The position numbers and the translations under genes are program-made. 64,000 nt of DNA from Penicillus capitatus (lineage: Eukaryota; Chlorophyta), in NCBI GenBank assembly GCA_965649825.1, contig OZ287708.1:620001-684000 (forward strand), given 5' to 3'. Positions 19,368 through 30,567 of this stretch are shown here, piece after piece. The notes under the pieces were generated by a model, which did no database searches, was not told the origin of the DNA, and worked only from the letters and a program-made list of their open reading frames with translations. Numbering within the stretch: the first letter of the stretch is position 1; each line of letters starts with the position of its first letter.

Positions 19368-20976
19368 ATGACGAAACTATGTGAATACTTGCGAGAAGAG
19401 AGGGTCATTCCCGAAGGACTGATGAGAGACACGCTGCTGCTAGCTCCAATCGATGTTTATAACCCAATTGTACAGACCTGTTTCACGTGGCCACTGTTCT
19501 TTAATGCCGACCTCGACGCCAATCGACTCATCGCAGCGCTGAAAGCTCTTTTACGAAAATACCCCTGTCTCTGTGGAAGACTCCGCCCCCATAACGATTT
19601 GCGTTTCGTCGTTGAGGTCTTTTCAAAAAGTCAGTGACGCCTTGGATGATTTGCTTTTGGTTAGATCGATCCGGAAGGAGAGACCCCTTGTTGGGTTCCG
19701 TTTATGGAACTGCAGTCGAACATGTCGATAACGAAAGCAATCACGAAACATAGCAAGCTCCGAAGCAAAACAGCAGATTTTCCAGTTCTTCCTGATGTGC
19801 AGTTCACGATGGACACAATCATAGATCATGAAAAACAGATCATGTATCAGTGGTCACTCTGTATCTTTATCCTGAGTTGTGAAGTTGTGCAGAGAAGAAG
19901 TTCCGATGGGAAAGTTCCGATTAATACACTTTGCAGATGGCTGTTCATTGACGATAACGATTTCTCACGTTTTGATCGACGCCCAGCGCTGCATCGAAAT
20001 GATGATCGATCTAGGCCGTGCTTACAGAGGCCTAGACGTCCCGGATCGCAATCACGATCGCTCTTGTTTATGGCCAGATCAATTAGCAAAGCATTACACT
20101 ATCCCGGGAAAAGAGATTGCCAATTTACCACGAGTCGCCTCTCGAAACAGAGAAAAGATTGTCTCTCATCAAAATCCCCAAGAAGGCTGCGTACAGGAGG
20201 CTCTTTATTTCAGCAAGGTCATACAAGTGTGATATCAATTTGCCTTTCAATGGGTTGCGTAGGAGGTCGTGAACAAGATGAAGTCCATTGCCAGACCCTT
20301 TCTCGCAGAAGGCGAATATCTCTCCACTAATGACGTACTTTCTGCTTTTGTACTGTTGCTCAAGTATGAAGTGAATGGAAGAATGAGTGAGGATGGGTCG
20401 CTTGATGTGACAGATACTGTGGCCGCATGCTCAGTTGAGTGTCTCAAGAACGGCGTGCGTATTTTTCCAGAGAATTTTCTCGGTAACGGTTCGGTAGCTA
20501 TACTCTTTTCCACACGGAGACTGGAAATCGAAGGCAGATCTCTATCCGAGATTTTTGTCGCTTTTGCCAAGATGGTGCGAAAAGGCATCACAGATTATAG
20601 ACAACAGCCAGAGCTCCAGATTAATACGTTCTTAAGAACATACCACATGATTACGACAGGAAAGATGTCTTCGGCGATGGAATCGATTGTGTCTTTTGTG
20701 TCCAACGTGTCTCGTACACCGTGGAACGCTATCGATTTCGGCACAGGACCTCCAAGAATGGCAAAACTTACAAACCTGTTGCCGTTCAACGGCGTTCAGA
20801 CAACAATTGGACCTGCTCCTGGAGAAGACAATGGAGTCCTTGTGTACATGGTGTTCACTGAAAGCCAGTACGCTAAGTTCAAGAAATCGAGAGTGGTACA
20901 GACAATTGCCCCTGACATGAAGCTCTTCTACTCCGAAATCACCGCGGAGGAAGTGGATGCCATGCTCAACTCCTGA
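19368..20976 (+). CDS. BAHD-type acyl-CoA-dependent acyltransferase
   Basis: Transfers acyl groups from acyl-CoA to an alcohol or amine; the substrate cannot be predicted. From the start at 19368 (MTKLCEYLREER): ALLRKYPCLCGRL (N-terminal helix of the fold), an intron, VQFTMDTI, ITISHVLIDAQRC containing the catalytic HxxxD (H-V-L-I-D), an intron of about 46 nt, LSTNDVLSAFVLLLKY (equivalent to the STND motif), NFLGNGSVAILFS, and NAIDFGTGPPRM, equivalent to the structural DFGWG motif with the Trp replaced by Thr. It ends AEEVDAMLNS. The length of about 490 residues is normal. It stands alone within a gene-poor region. Fungal trichothecene-type and plant HCT-type members share these motifs. Confidence 0.8.
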
Positions 20977-22032
20977 CGTCTGGCGAATGCAATATCTCTT
21001 TCTTGATCATCCCTTTATTTCATTCTTTCTGTCGAAAGATTACCAAACAATCATCGCTCGTGGACGTGTTGGATCAAGAAACGTCACTGTCGAATGACAG
21101 GACGTTCACCCTATAAAACAACGTACTGATCGTCCTGTAAGAATACCCGTCTGGCTCTCCTCGCATCGCGGCCTCTAAGCGCGGACCAATCGCCGACCCT
21201 ATCGGTCCTAACAGACGATCGCACAATTGTGCCTGCGATTCGTGTGATGAATAAACATCTTATTGGACATCCACCATAAGTCACATCGTGCATCAGGTTG
21301 TCTTGTCATCATTAGACATCTTGTAAACACAAAACGCATATGTCTTCGCCGAGTGTGCTTTGCTCGTGCGCCTCGATATCAGTCTTGGGTCCCGTTAGGG
21401 TCAGACAGTGACATTCATGGTCCAATTACCTCATCAGAGTAGGTAAAATAAATACTGCCGGGATACGTTTCAGGCAAGCCGACAGTTAAGCCCGGCGGTG
21501 ATGGATGAAAATCACGATAGCATCCCTGTCGCAAAAGGGTTAGGTAGCAAGCAATGGTGTGATGACGACGGCAGAATTCGTGAATTAAAGATATCGGAGT
21601 TTATCTGACGAAGATCTGTCCTCGAAACTCGACTATCCACCTTGAAGTCGGTATCAAGAAATGGATGCACTGTGTTCGTCGATCACAGTCAGTGGAATCA
21701 TCTCATTCGGAGTTTACTGCGTAGCTAAACGATCTAGCCTTTCGAACCGGAGAAAATGGAGCTGCACATATACCGTGATACAAAACGCAACACTCCGCCT
21801 CACTCCTGCAATGTTCTGTCGTTATTTGGACATCCAATGTGAGCCGTTCGATCTGCTCGATGGCTGTCGGTCGGTTTCGATCTGCTCGATGGCTGTCCGA
21901 TTAACGCATTTTAGATAACATCGATCCTCTTCGATTGTTCGAATAGTCTAGCGGACTTCGATTGCGTGCGATTAGATAATTATCAATATCGTTCTTTCAC
22001 AGTGACACCACAAATCGATTATGTGATTTTAA
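20977..22032. other. Gap without recognised gene
   Basis: It contains a GC-rich potential stem (GCCGGG at 21457-21462 pairing with CCCGGC at 21491-21496) and the 29-bp duplication listed next. No tRNA, 5S, U-snRNA or coding signature was recognised. Confidence 0.4.
21847..21899. repeat. 29-bp tandem duplication
   Basis: TTCGATCTGCTCGATGGCTG starts at 21847 and again at 21876, each followed by TC(G/C)G; the core again contains TCGAT steps. Confidence 0.85.
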
Positions 22033-23057
22033 CTATTTGGAATGCAGCGAAGCCACCAAACCGAATCGGCATTTCTCTTCGGGCAAAATGTACGCATCTC
22101 TAGCATCTTCCTTCTCGATGTTTTCCTTGCCTCTACGCGAGGCGACGTCTGTAGATTCCATCGACTTGGAAGAGGAGGATAGACTGTCAACTAATTTATC
22201 AAATCGTCCGGCGCTGTCGGTATCTGTTTCATTTATCGACGTCCATCTCTGTATATTGTTCTTCAAAATAAGGATGCCTTCGCGAATCGAATCCATCGTA
22301 GCAGAATCATCAGAACGTTCCGCGAAAACTGAAGAACTTGAGCGTTGGATGCGTACGACACGATCAGGTGTTTCTCGTTTCATCTTTGTCAGACAACACC
22401 GCGATTGTGATCGCGGTGTCGCCGACACCGTAGAAATTCGTCGATCATGCGACCTGTTTTCTCCTCCCCACTCATCTATCTCCTCTTCCGCAACTAGTCC
22501 TGCGATGGAGAAAAACCTTCGATGGTAACATACAGATGATCAGCACACCGAGGTTGTCGACGGGTCGTAAGCGATCCGTATGACGACGAAGAAGCGCTGT
22601 AGAGGAATGCTCTCTCGGTTCGATCATTTTATTCTTGTCTGTGATATCTGATTGGTCATCATCGTGAGAGACGGGCCTTCTATCTCTAAAATTCGAACTG
22701 TTGGCATCGCCGATCTCCTCCACTTCTGCAAAGCAGCGTTTCATGGATTCCGAAGGATCCTCAACGTAATCTTTTGTCTCCGGGATTCCAGTCAGCTGAT
22801 CTGACAATCGCTGCGTCTCAACTGAGAGCACAGCCTATGTTGGCAACGAGAAGATGATTCGGAGAACCTCCTGTTCGTTGTTCCGTCAAACATGATTGCG
22901 AAATCATACTCCACGGCGTCGACAACAAAGCGTCCGTTTCATGCGAGCCGACGCCACTCTCAAATTCCTCTAAATCTGTATCCAGATAATGTTGGTAGCA
23001 ACGCGTTCGCTTCAATTGGTCGATCTCAATTGTCTTAGCCGCGAGCAGATGTCTCAA
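22033..23057 (-). CDS. Unidentified charged, probably coiled-coil protein
   Basis: Three plausible exons are read in order on the minus strand: RHLLAAKTIEIDQLKRTRCY then QHYLDTDLEEFESGVGSHET; VETQRLSDQLTGIPETKDYV, continuing with an acidic segment rich in Asp, Ser and Glu; and CLTKMKRETPDRVVRIQRSS then MDSIREGILILKNNIQRWTS, ending RF GLVASLHSK before the stop at 22033. The amphipathic segments suggest coiled coils. Further 5' exons beyond 23057 are likely, because the first exon is open upstream and no convincing ATG was found. Family not recognised. Confidence 0.4.
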
Positions 23058-24662
23058 CCGCAGGATCTCTGCCTTGTATCTATACTCTTATCGATTCGTC
23101 TTTCATCGACAGAACTCGACGAGAATGACGCACGCGGCAAGCACAGAAGATGCACTCGTCGTCAAGCGATCGTGTCTTCGTGTGCCCCTTCGAATCGAAT
23201 CGTCTTGCGTACTGCATGAGGCGTTGACACATGGGCTGTGCATTATTTCTGTATCGACAGCCACAGACTCTGTCATCGCACTCTTTAATCCTCAGCAGCA
23301 GCGCATTAAAGTCTGTTCATTACAGTCAAAGCATCCAAGTTTAGAACACGGGGACCGTATAACCAACCGTCTATCGTATCAGTCACGTCACGCGTCAGGA
23401 AGAGCTTCTCTTCGTAGATCTAGTCTCGCATTGCTTTCTTCTCGCTCGGTTTTTAGCGAAAGCACTCTTTTCTCCGTCGAGATGAGTATTCGAGATGGCG
23501 TTCGAAATGAAGGATGGAATGTCAGGCATTGAGAGATTCCTACCCTCTTATATTACTCGGATGCATGAGGAAAGGGGCGACGTCGAACTCCATTCCACAC
23601 GTCTTATCCCCCTCTTCGCCCTTCGTCCTCCACGCGAAGCGCCATCATTATCACCACATGACGGCGTTCTGTGGTTTTCTTAAATAATAACCAATCGAAG
23701 CGCGACGTTAAGTAATGTTTGCCAAGTTCTACGCAGAGTATGGCCGGCGTCCTCATGTGACTCTATCGAACCGGGACAATCGGGTTAGAGCTCGCTCATA
23801 TCGTAGTGACGTTTTTTATCGTGGCGATCACGCGTTTCGATTCTAGCCAAAGGATTCTTTATATTTTTCAGTCCACGTGTCATGCACGACATCATCATGG
23901 GCTTTTCATAGACTACACCTCTCCGCAAAGGCAATTGCGTGCCGGTGTCGTCATCATTCTCATCGACGGATGTTTTTTTTTCTTAAAACGCTGCATTAAC
24001 GAACGGAGTCATGCTCTACCGATCACATCTTATCGGTTTGTCGGTGGCAGTATGTCAACCGCAAAGTGATCGCATGACATCGGTCTCGATCCTATCTTCT
24101 TCGCATGCACACGCATTGGACAAATCACGGATGCATTTATTAGCAGAGATATGGATCGGATCTGTTGAACGGTGTGTAGAGCGGCATCTCTGACGAGACA
24201 AGAGAAGGAAACAGAAATACAATCCGGATAATGTGACACGAACAGGCGAGAAGAGAATCGTCAGATTGCTCAAATCGCATCTGTTCCTTCATGGATACAC
24301 CTGTCACATCATTCTCTATGGCATAATAACAGCGTCTTAATATTCGCAGAACAGATGTTTCTCTTAACAAACACTAGCACAAAACAGGATGGGGTCAAAT
24401 CTGTAGAGTCAACAGCTTATCCTATTCTCCAACAGGTAACAGAAATGCATGAGGACCCGCGGTCTGCACTTCTTTGTTTATGTTAGGTTAGGTAAGTACG
24501 TAGGGTATACGCTCATGTGTACAGCAATCAAGCAAGCAAACATACATGCGTAGACAACTGCATGCCTCTTTCCATTCGGAAACTCTTGGGAGGCTACAAA
24601 AACCACAAACAAGCTGATATGCGTGCGTGTGTACATGCGTTGATACACAATGGACATTATCA
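23058..24662. other. Gap without recognised gene
   Basis: It may hold 5' exons of the minus-strand gene ending at 22033. No repeat array, RNA gene or conserved protein was recognised. Confidence 0.35.
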
Positions 24663-25419
24663 TCAGGATACCGATAATCCTTGAAGACCGCTTCCGATAA
24701 TGTAGGCACTGTTGTTCTGATAAACTGCCGTTGGCCTCGGAATTCCCAAGAAGTCTTTATTCTGATGTCCCACAGCATTTGTATTATATAGTGGCTGTGT
24801 TAGTGGGCTAGACGACAACAGCATTTTCCCTTTATATGGACAATCCTCTGTCTGTCGCCGAATGCCGCGTGTTTCGTTCACGACAGAGAGATTGAGATAA
24901 CAGTTCAGAGTGTGAGGATGCCCTTTGCCCAGAGAAGATTGCAGCAAAACTAATGCGCTCATGCACAGAAACAACGCTTCTTTGTAATTCCCTTGACGAT
25001 ACAACGAGAACGCCAACCATTCCATCGAATCCGCCAACAACGGATTATTTCCGCCTACATACAAAGCACACACACATACACACATTGCCAAACGTCACAT
25101 CAGAGAACACATGCCTACCTATGCATCTGATACCAATACATAGCGCTCTTCTATGTAAGATTTCAGCTTCGCATTGATAATCCAGTCCGTTCAACTGACA
25201 AGCCACTAGACTCAACAGGTATGCGATATACATGTTCTCTGTATAAGCCGTCGACTTGACAGTCTGTGACAAACATCGCGAGATGGCGCCGGATGGTCCC
25301 TTACTCACCACTTCCAGCAAGGCCATCAACGATGTGACAGCCTTCACCAATTTTTGCCATTTTTCACAACAAAATTCACACGGGTTACCTTTCGAATTCT
25401 GTTTATTCCCAATTCGCAT
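24663..25419 (-). CDS. Kinesin-light-chain-like TPR protein B
   Basis: Paralogue of TPR-A (5586-6575). Exon 1 from the Met at 25419 reads NKQNSKGNPCEFCCEKWQKL, VTSLMALLEVVSKGPSGAIS, then the TPR pair NMYIAYLLSLVACQLNGLDY and AEILHRRALCIG. After an intron, PLLADSMEWLAFSLYRQGNY then KEALFLCMSALVLLQSSLGK and HPHTLNCYLNLSVVNETRG. The tail ends NNSAYIIGSGLQGLSVS, paralleling NSYVMAG in TPR-A. The exon junction after ALCIG is conserved between the two. More 5' exons may exist upstream. The function of the pair is unknown; TPR arrays bind peptides. Confidence 0.65.
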
Positions 25420-26124
25420 TCAAGCACATTATCGTACTCCGTAAACGGAACTCTACAGAAAGACCATCCTCCGTCACATTCTCACACAAACGAATCGGAG
25501 AGTCACACTTCCACAACTCGTGGAAATTTCTCGGGTTATACGCATATCGATGAGGTTGAGATTGATGGTTTCCGAGCTGTGTGCCAGCAGACACGACCAA
25601 AGCTGCTGAGTTGATCATACTCTTCACGAAGAATCTCCCGTACCTGCAGAGGAACCCCGAATCTGTCATTCTCGTCGCCTCGCTGCGGAGCCTGTTTACT
25701 ATGTCGTTCAATTCGTGTGTCACATAAGAGTCTTTCGCTTTCGACAAAAAAAGGTGTCCGAAGCGAATACCTGCGACTTAGGCCAAATTGGAACCCAATG
25801 AAGAGAACGCAACAGAAACGAAAACCTTCAGTAAACGTAGCGATCTTTGAATGTGTCGTGCATTGTATTACAATGGACCTCATCAATGATGTCGATCATC
25901 CGATCTCATGACTTTGTAACGCCCACTCCTCTTCATCATACGATGGAGTGACGAACGCATTTGTGTCTTCGATGGCGATGGCGATCGATGCCATCGTCAT
26001 CGATGACGAACAACTCAAAAAAGAAAACAGAATGGTTATGGCAAAATTCTGTGGTGGATGTTGATCTGTGTGTGCCGGGGTCATGTACATCCATCGTTTT
26101 ATGCAAAACTGTAACGAGCAGTGT
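25420..26124 (-). other. Possible 5' exons of TPR-B; coding-like but unresolved
   Basis: Two overlapping minus-strand frames look partly protein-like: ELNDIVNRLRSEATRM with SGFLCRYGRFFVKSMINSAA, and GVPLQVREILREEYDQLSSF. Further upstream, MASIAIAIEDTNAFVTPSYD then EEEWALQS, from about 25987, could be a first exon. A consistent spliced frame joining these to TPR-B could not be established by eye. Confidence 0.3.
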
Positions 26125-27568
26125 TCAGCTGGTCGATCTCTTCGACCTCGTCAGTCGAGACAACAGGCCACAGAAGAACGGTTTGCGAGTGTATTGTTCA
26201 ACTTCTGCCTCTCTATAGACGATCGCTGTGGCAGGAGTGATCGACCCGCCGCTCTGTTCTTTGTTGATAATGTCAGTGGTCTGATCGCGCGGAATCTTTG
26301 CCGCAGAGATATTGTCTTCAGCAGGAGGTGTCTTTGGCATCACCATGACATCTGATTCGTCATGTCCGTAGCCAAGGCGCACGGCTTCCTGTGCCGCCTG
26401 ACGTGCGACTTCTGCAATTTGATTCGGGTGCACACGATGTCTTTCTTCGGCGATCTGTTCCTGGCGGCGCATCGCTGCGCTGGCGGCCAGAACGGCCAGT
26501 TCATACGCTCGGCGACGGTTTGGACGGACTTCTGCTCCAAGACCGCGTCGAATAGCAAAACTTGCGGCATCGCGAGCGACCGTCGCAAGAAACTCTTTGC
26601 GTTCCGTCATCTGACCTTCTGCGACGGCCTCATCGGCGAGACCACGTTGAATGGCCGCCCCGGCTGCCATGCGGGCCACCTCAGCAACCAGTTCAGACGG
26701 TGGCTCAGGGTGATCGATCAGTTGATGATCGATCGCAAACTGTGCCACTTCCTGAGCCGTCTTGAAATCGTTCTCATCGACATCCGCTGGACGCTTTGCG
26801 CTTTTCTTGAGTGCAGCCTCCGCTGCTGACTTCGAAATGTCGGACAGCGTTCGCAATGTACTGACGGATGGTCTTTCAAATCCGTGTCCCTGTTGCAGAG
26901 CCGCACTTGCCACCAAGGTCGCCACTTTCTGACGTTCGTGATCGTGCTCGGCATCGTGCACCGCACGATCTTCCGCAGCTAGGAGCTTCTGAATCGCAGC
27001 ACTGGCGGCATGTCTCGCCACCTCGGCCAAATCGTTAAGCGTTGGATCGTGACGCTCATCTGGCACAAGTTTACGCTGAATCGCAGCATCTGCTGCCGCT
27101 TCCGCTAAGGACGATACCTGAGGACAAAATCTTTTCACTCTTTTGCCGGATACAGGTATCACACACTTTCTTTAGGGCGGAGGTATCGACAACGTCTTCT
27201 CCAAAATGGTGTTGCATAGCAGAACTCGCAGCCAAAATCGATAATTCCTGCAGTCGCGATTTCTGTTGGTCCGTCACGTTGGGTTCGCATTCGTCTCGTG
27301 CCATTCCTTTTTGTATGGCAGCCGAGGCCGCGTCCAGAGCAACCGCATGCAATTGCGCAAAGGTCACCGGCGCCAAGTCTTCTCCCTTAATCAGGCCCTT
27401 CTTTACAGCCACCTCCGCGACCTCTTTCGCCACGGAATTGCGCCTCTGTAATAACCCGAAGTCGACTTCCGTCTCGCTGACGTCTTCTCCAAGTCCGTGC
27501 TGAATAGCGGCGCCTGCAACACGCGCCGCCAGTTCCGCTCTCTGATGCTTCCTCTCTTCTGTCTCCAT
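26125..27568 (-). CDS. Unidentified protein of about 13 Ala-rich helical repeats
   Basis: Two exons joined across a 49-nt intron (about 27122-27170) give about 460 residues from the ATG at 27568. Almost the whole protein is a tandem array of 23-33-residue repeats with consensus A-x-x-A-A-x-A-A-I-Q-[KR]-G-[LM] followed by 10-18 polar residues and x-L-x-x-[VL]. Examples: ARVAGAAIQHGLGED, ALDAASAAIQKGMARDE, ARHAASAAIQKLLAAED, ARMAAGAAIQRGLADEA and ARDAASFAIRRGLGAEV. The C-terminus ends YTRKPFFCGLLSRLTRSKRS, basic with one Cys. The AAIQ motif recalls the seed-maturation-protein (SMP) domain of LEA proteins, but the spacing differs, so this is resemblance only. It lies 182 bp downstream of DHCR7 on the same strand. 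Function unknown. Confidence 0.75.
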
Positions 27569-27750
27569 AGAATCGTTGATGTTATGGACTCGTGCGTTTC
27601 GGCTATAGATGCGTTTCGTTCGTTACGTTCAGATGTTCGTTTGTCGACTGTTCGTATAGACAGCGCAGCACGCGTCAGTCTGACATATGCATCATCATCA
27701 ACAGAACTAATGGTCTACGATTGAACACATCGAATCTGACTTGTCTTCAT

Positions 27751-29450
27751 TCAGAATACTCCAGGAATGATCATGAATGGCACAAGACTACAGTATGCCG
27801 CCCAATAATCGCCATACTTGACCCTGCACCTTTCGTCATCTCGATAAGCGCGATCCAGTAGCAGCAGTGTCAAGTAGACGACATAAAAGTATTGCAATCC
27901 CTATGACAAGCGCACCCTGTTACCGCATAAGTATCGACAGGCACCTCACGTTGTTGAATAACCCAGTTGCTGTCCACAAGAATGACGCGAGAATTTCTGG
28001 CACATAATGAAAATGCCGAGCGACGCCCCACCTAAAGTCGCAGATAATGAACATTGCTGAAGAAGACATCGATCGCACCATCCTGACGCCAAGAGTAGTG
28101 TCTGCTTCTGACCGTTTCCTGTTTCGTAAACCGCATTGATCTTGCGTGGCGGTTTTCCCCAGATCAATAACTTCCCATTCAACTGGCGGAAAGTCTGTGT
28201 CAATGAGCACACAATGGCTCTCGGCCGTCACACTCTGCGGAATTGTGCTAACCTGGCGTTGACGATCGACGTCGTAGTTGACATAGATGCACAACAGCCC
28301 ACATATCAAGATTGAAGCAGCCAGGGGTAAGCCAAGCTTCACAGGGTTCTTCACCAGATAGAGAGCTGGTGATGTGTATATGCCAGGTACCCAAGTAAGA
28401 CATCCCCAGCAAAGATAATATCCAGCTCGATCGTGTGCAATATCCATCGAGCTCCAGTAACCAGTTTCCCACAAGAAGAATTTGAAAACGTAGATCTCCA
28501 TCAGAGCCACCGAAATCACCATAGAGTCAGCAACGTAGCCATACATCTCGTATTGTTTGGCTGCATAGCAGAGAATGAGGACGGCCCAACTCATCATACC
28601 CATACGACAGTTTGTCCATGTCTTGATATCAAACCACTTACCGATTCTTGGATACAACTCCATCCCTGAAGGCATAAAGTGTGACAAAGTGAGTGAGAGC
28701 TAATAAGAGAGGAGTGTGACAAACCCCAATAAAAATCGTAAACAAAGCTTCCAGTGGAGCCAGAGTCAGAAGAGGAAGGAAATAGATGCCCCTTGATGTG
28801 CAACAATGCACACAGTGCCAAGCTGAAGATGTTCAGCGCGCTCAGAATCTCTCCAAACATATCGTAGATCCGAGCAGGCGAGAAAGCATTGCTCCACCAG
28901 CCAATGGCAAACAGCAGCAGAGTCGCCAGCAATGACTGGACACCATTTGCCTAGAAGCAGCCACATATTCCCATGTCTCAAAACCGTACTCATATCTCGA
29001 CGTTCTACCGTGTATATCGGCGTGTTGCCCTTTGGCGTAATGGGTCCATTCACACGCTTTCCAGGCAAAAATAGTTGAAAGGCAGCCTGGATCAAACCAA
29101 AAATACCGATGGCGAATACTGCCTCTCGACTAGGCAGCGTATAGAAGGCGCGCAGGAACGCGAAACCTTCCTCCTGCACCTTGGTATAGAAGTCCGTCAC
29201 GGATCCGGCGAATTGAGTATGCACCACACATCTGCAGCAACCGTTAAGACCCACCCACCAATCTCAAAAGAGATCTGCCTTACACAAGCATCGTAAACAT
29301 AGGAGCGCCGAACATCAAGGCGAAGACGCCTGTCAGTGCAAGGGTCTCTCCCTTGATCCCCGTGATACCCCAGACGGTCGGGCGTCTTCGTGCGCCATGG
29401 TTGTCAGCCCACGTCTTTGTCGCCATGTTCGCGGCGGTCATCTTCGCCAT
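27751..29450 (-). CDS. DHCR7: 7-dehydrocholesterol reductase (sterol delta-7 reductase)
   Basis: NADPH-dependent ER membrane enzyme reducing the sterol C7-C8 double bond (DWF5 in plants). Start 29450, the first ATG (MAKMTAANMATKTW). Family landmarks in order: an N-terminal span LALTGVFALMFGAPMFTML, VYGWPLTPKG-like IYTVERRDMS region, SGMELYPRIGKWFDIKTWTN, CRMGMMSWAVLILCYAAKQY, YVADSMVISVALMEIYVFKF, MDIAHDRAGYYLCWGCLTWV, a region IWGKPP, GVARHFHYVPEILASFLW, and the C-terminal signature LLLDRAYRDDERCRVKYGDY then WAAYCSLVPFMIIPGVF. It has several introns of about 50 nt. Its ATG is separated from the divergent TMEM147 ATG by only 8 bp. Confidence 0.93.
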
Positions 29451-29458
29451 CGATGCAA

Positions 29459-30409
29459 ATGGCACTGTTCAATTTGCTAAGTTGTATCGCCTTGTGTTTT
29501 CTCCCTCACGTTTTGTATTACTACGCGACACCACTGTGAGACAAGTCTTTGGCCGGAAGCTCGATCGGCAGACGTGTTTGTCAGGGCGGAGTTCGGTGTT
29601 CTGAGAACTGTTGGTCAAGCTTTGTTCTTTAATGCTGCAACCTCTGCTTTTAAAGTCTGAATGATTAAGTAGATGATAATTGAGGATTCGTATGTAGGTC
29701 GTCCTGCTTGCATGTCTGCTTCCTGGAACAGAACTGACGAAGCAGGATTTTTGGCAGGTGCCGTCGTGTTCATTCTAGCACTGCTGCCAAGAGATGACTG
29801 GTTGGTTGGGCAGGACGTGGCCCAAGTGATTGTCGGCTTGACAGATTTGCTGGGGCTGTACTTAGCACTGACACAGAAATGGACACACAAGAGCATTTCC
29901 AACGAGCACCGATTTCAAGCGGTGGGATTGGGATGGTCGTTCGGTGACAGTCTGTTGCGGCGTTTGATGCCCATGTGGGTCACAGGCTTCACTCCTGAAT
30001 TCTCCATCGACAATGTCATCGAAGCAATTCGATCCAACATCGTCATGGTAATCACCAATCGCACCATCTCAGTCTATGGTGCTAACCAGGGATGGTACAG
30101 GTACACTCCATAACCTTCGCCGCCGTCGGTACACTTGTTTTCAACAAGCGCATTCGACGAGGACCGTTTGCTGTCGTCTACAAACTCGTCTTACTCCTCC
30201 TTACCCTTCTGCCACTGATCTTTACGTGCGTGAGATCCAACAGCCTGATGATGTAGATGGAGATGGAGGCTGGCCATGATGACAGGTATGTGGAGAAATC
30301 TCGGAATTGGACGGGATTTCACGCTCTGGGCTTCGAAGCCATCGTGACGATCGTTTCAGCACTCATCTGCTGGGAGCTGAACACAAATGCCCAAAAGAAA
30401 ACGACATAA
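29459..30409 (+). CDS. TMEM147: TMEM147-like ER membrane protein
   Basis: Seven-span ER protein; in animals part of the Nicalin-TMEM147-NOMO (back-of-Sec61) complex. The first exon, MALFNLLSCIALCFLPHVLY then YYATPL, matches the family N-terminus. Later exons show EAGFLAGAVVFILALLPRDD, VIVGLTDLLGLYLALTQ, AVGLGWSFGDSLLRRLMPMW, an intron, VHSITFAAVGTLVFNKRIRR, VYKLVLLLLTLLPLIF, an intron of about 59 nt, and FHALGFEAIVTIVSALICWE. The protein ends AQKKTT, a C-terminal KKxx ER-retrieval signal. It is divergent from DHCR7, another ER protein, with overlapping 5' regions, so co-regulation is plausible. Confidence 0.9.
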
Positions 30410-30567
30410 TTGACAACCATCCATCCATTGCCACGCATTTAAGGAGATGGCATTCGCTCGCGTTTGCCATTTGCGTTTAAGCGTGTCGTAGACTTTTCGC
30501 ATCGGTCGCGATTTTTATTCTGCCATCCCCTTATTCTGCATTCGTCTTCATCTTTTACGTAACGAGA

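Noticed and set aside
24480-24510. GTTAGGTTAGG as telomere-like repeat
   Set aside because: Only two copies and embedded between genes; insufficient for an interstitial telomere.
26125-27568. Calling the repeat protein an SMP/LEA protein
   Set aside because: It shares only the AAIQ-like word; the repeat period and surrounding residues do not fit the SMP domain.
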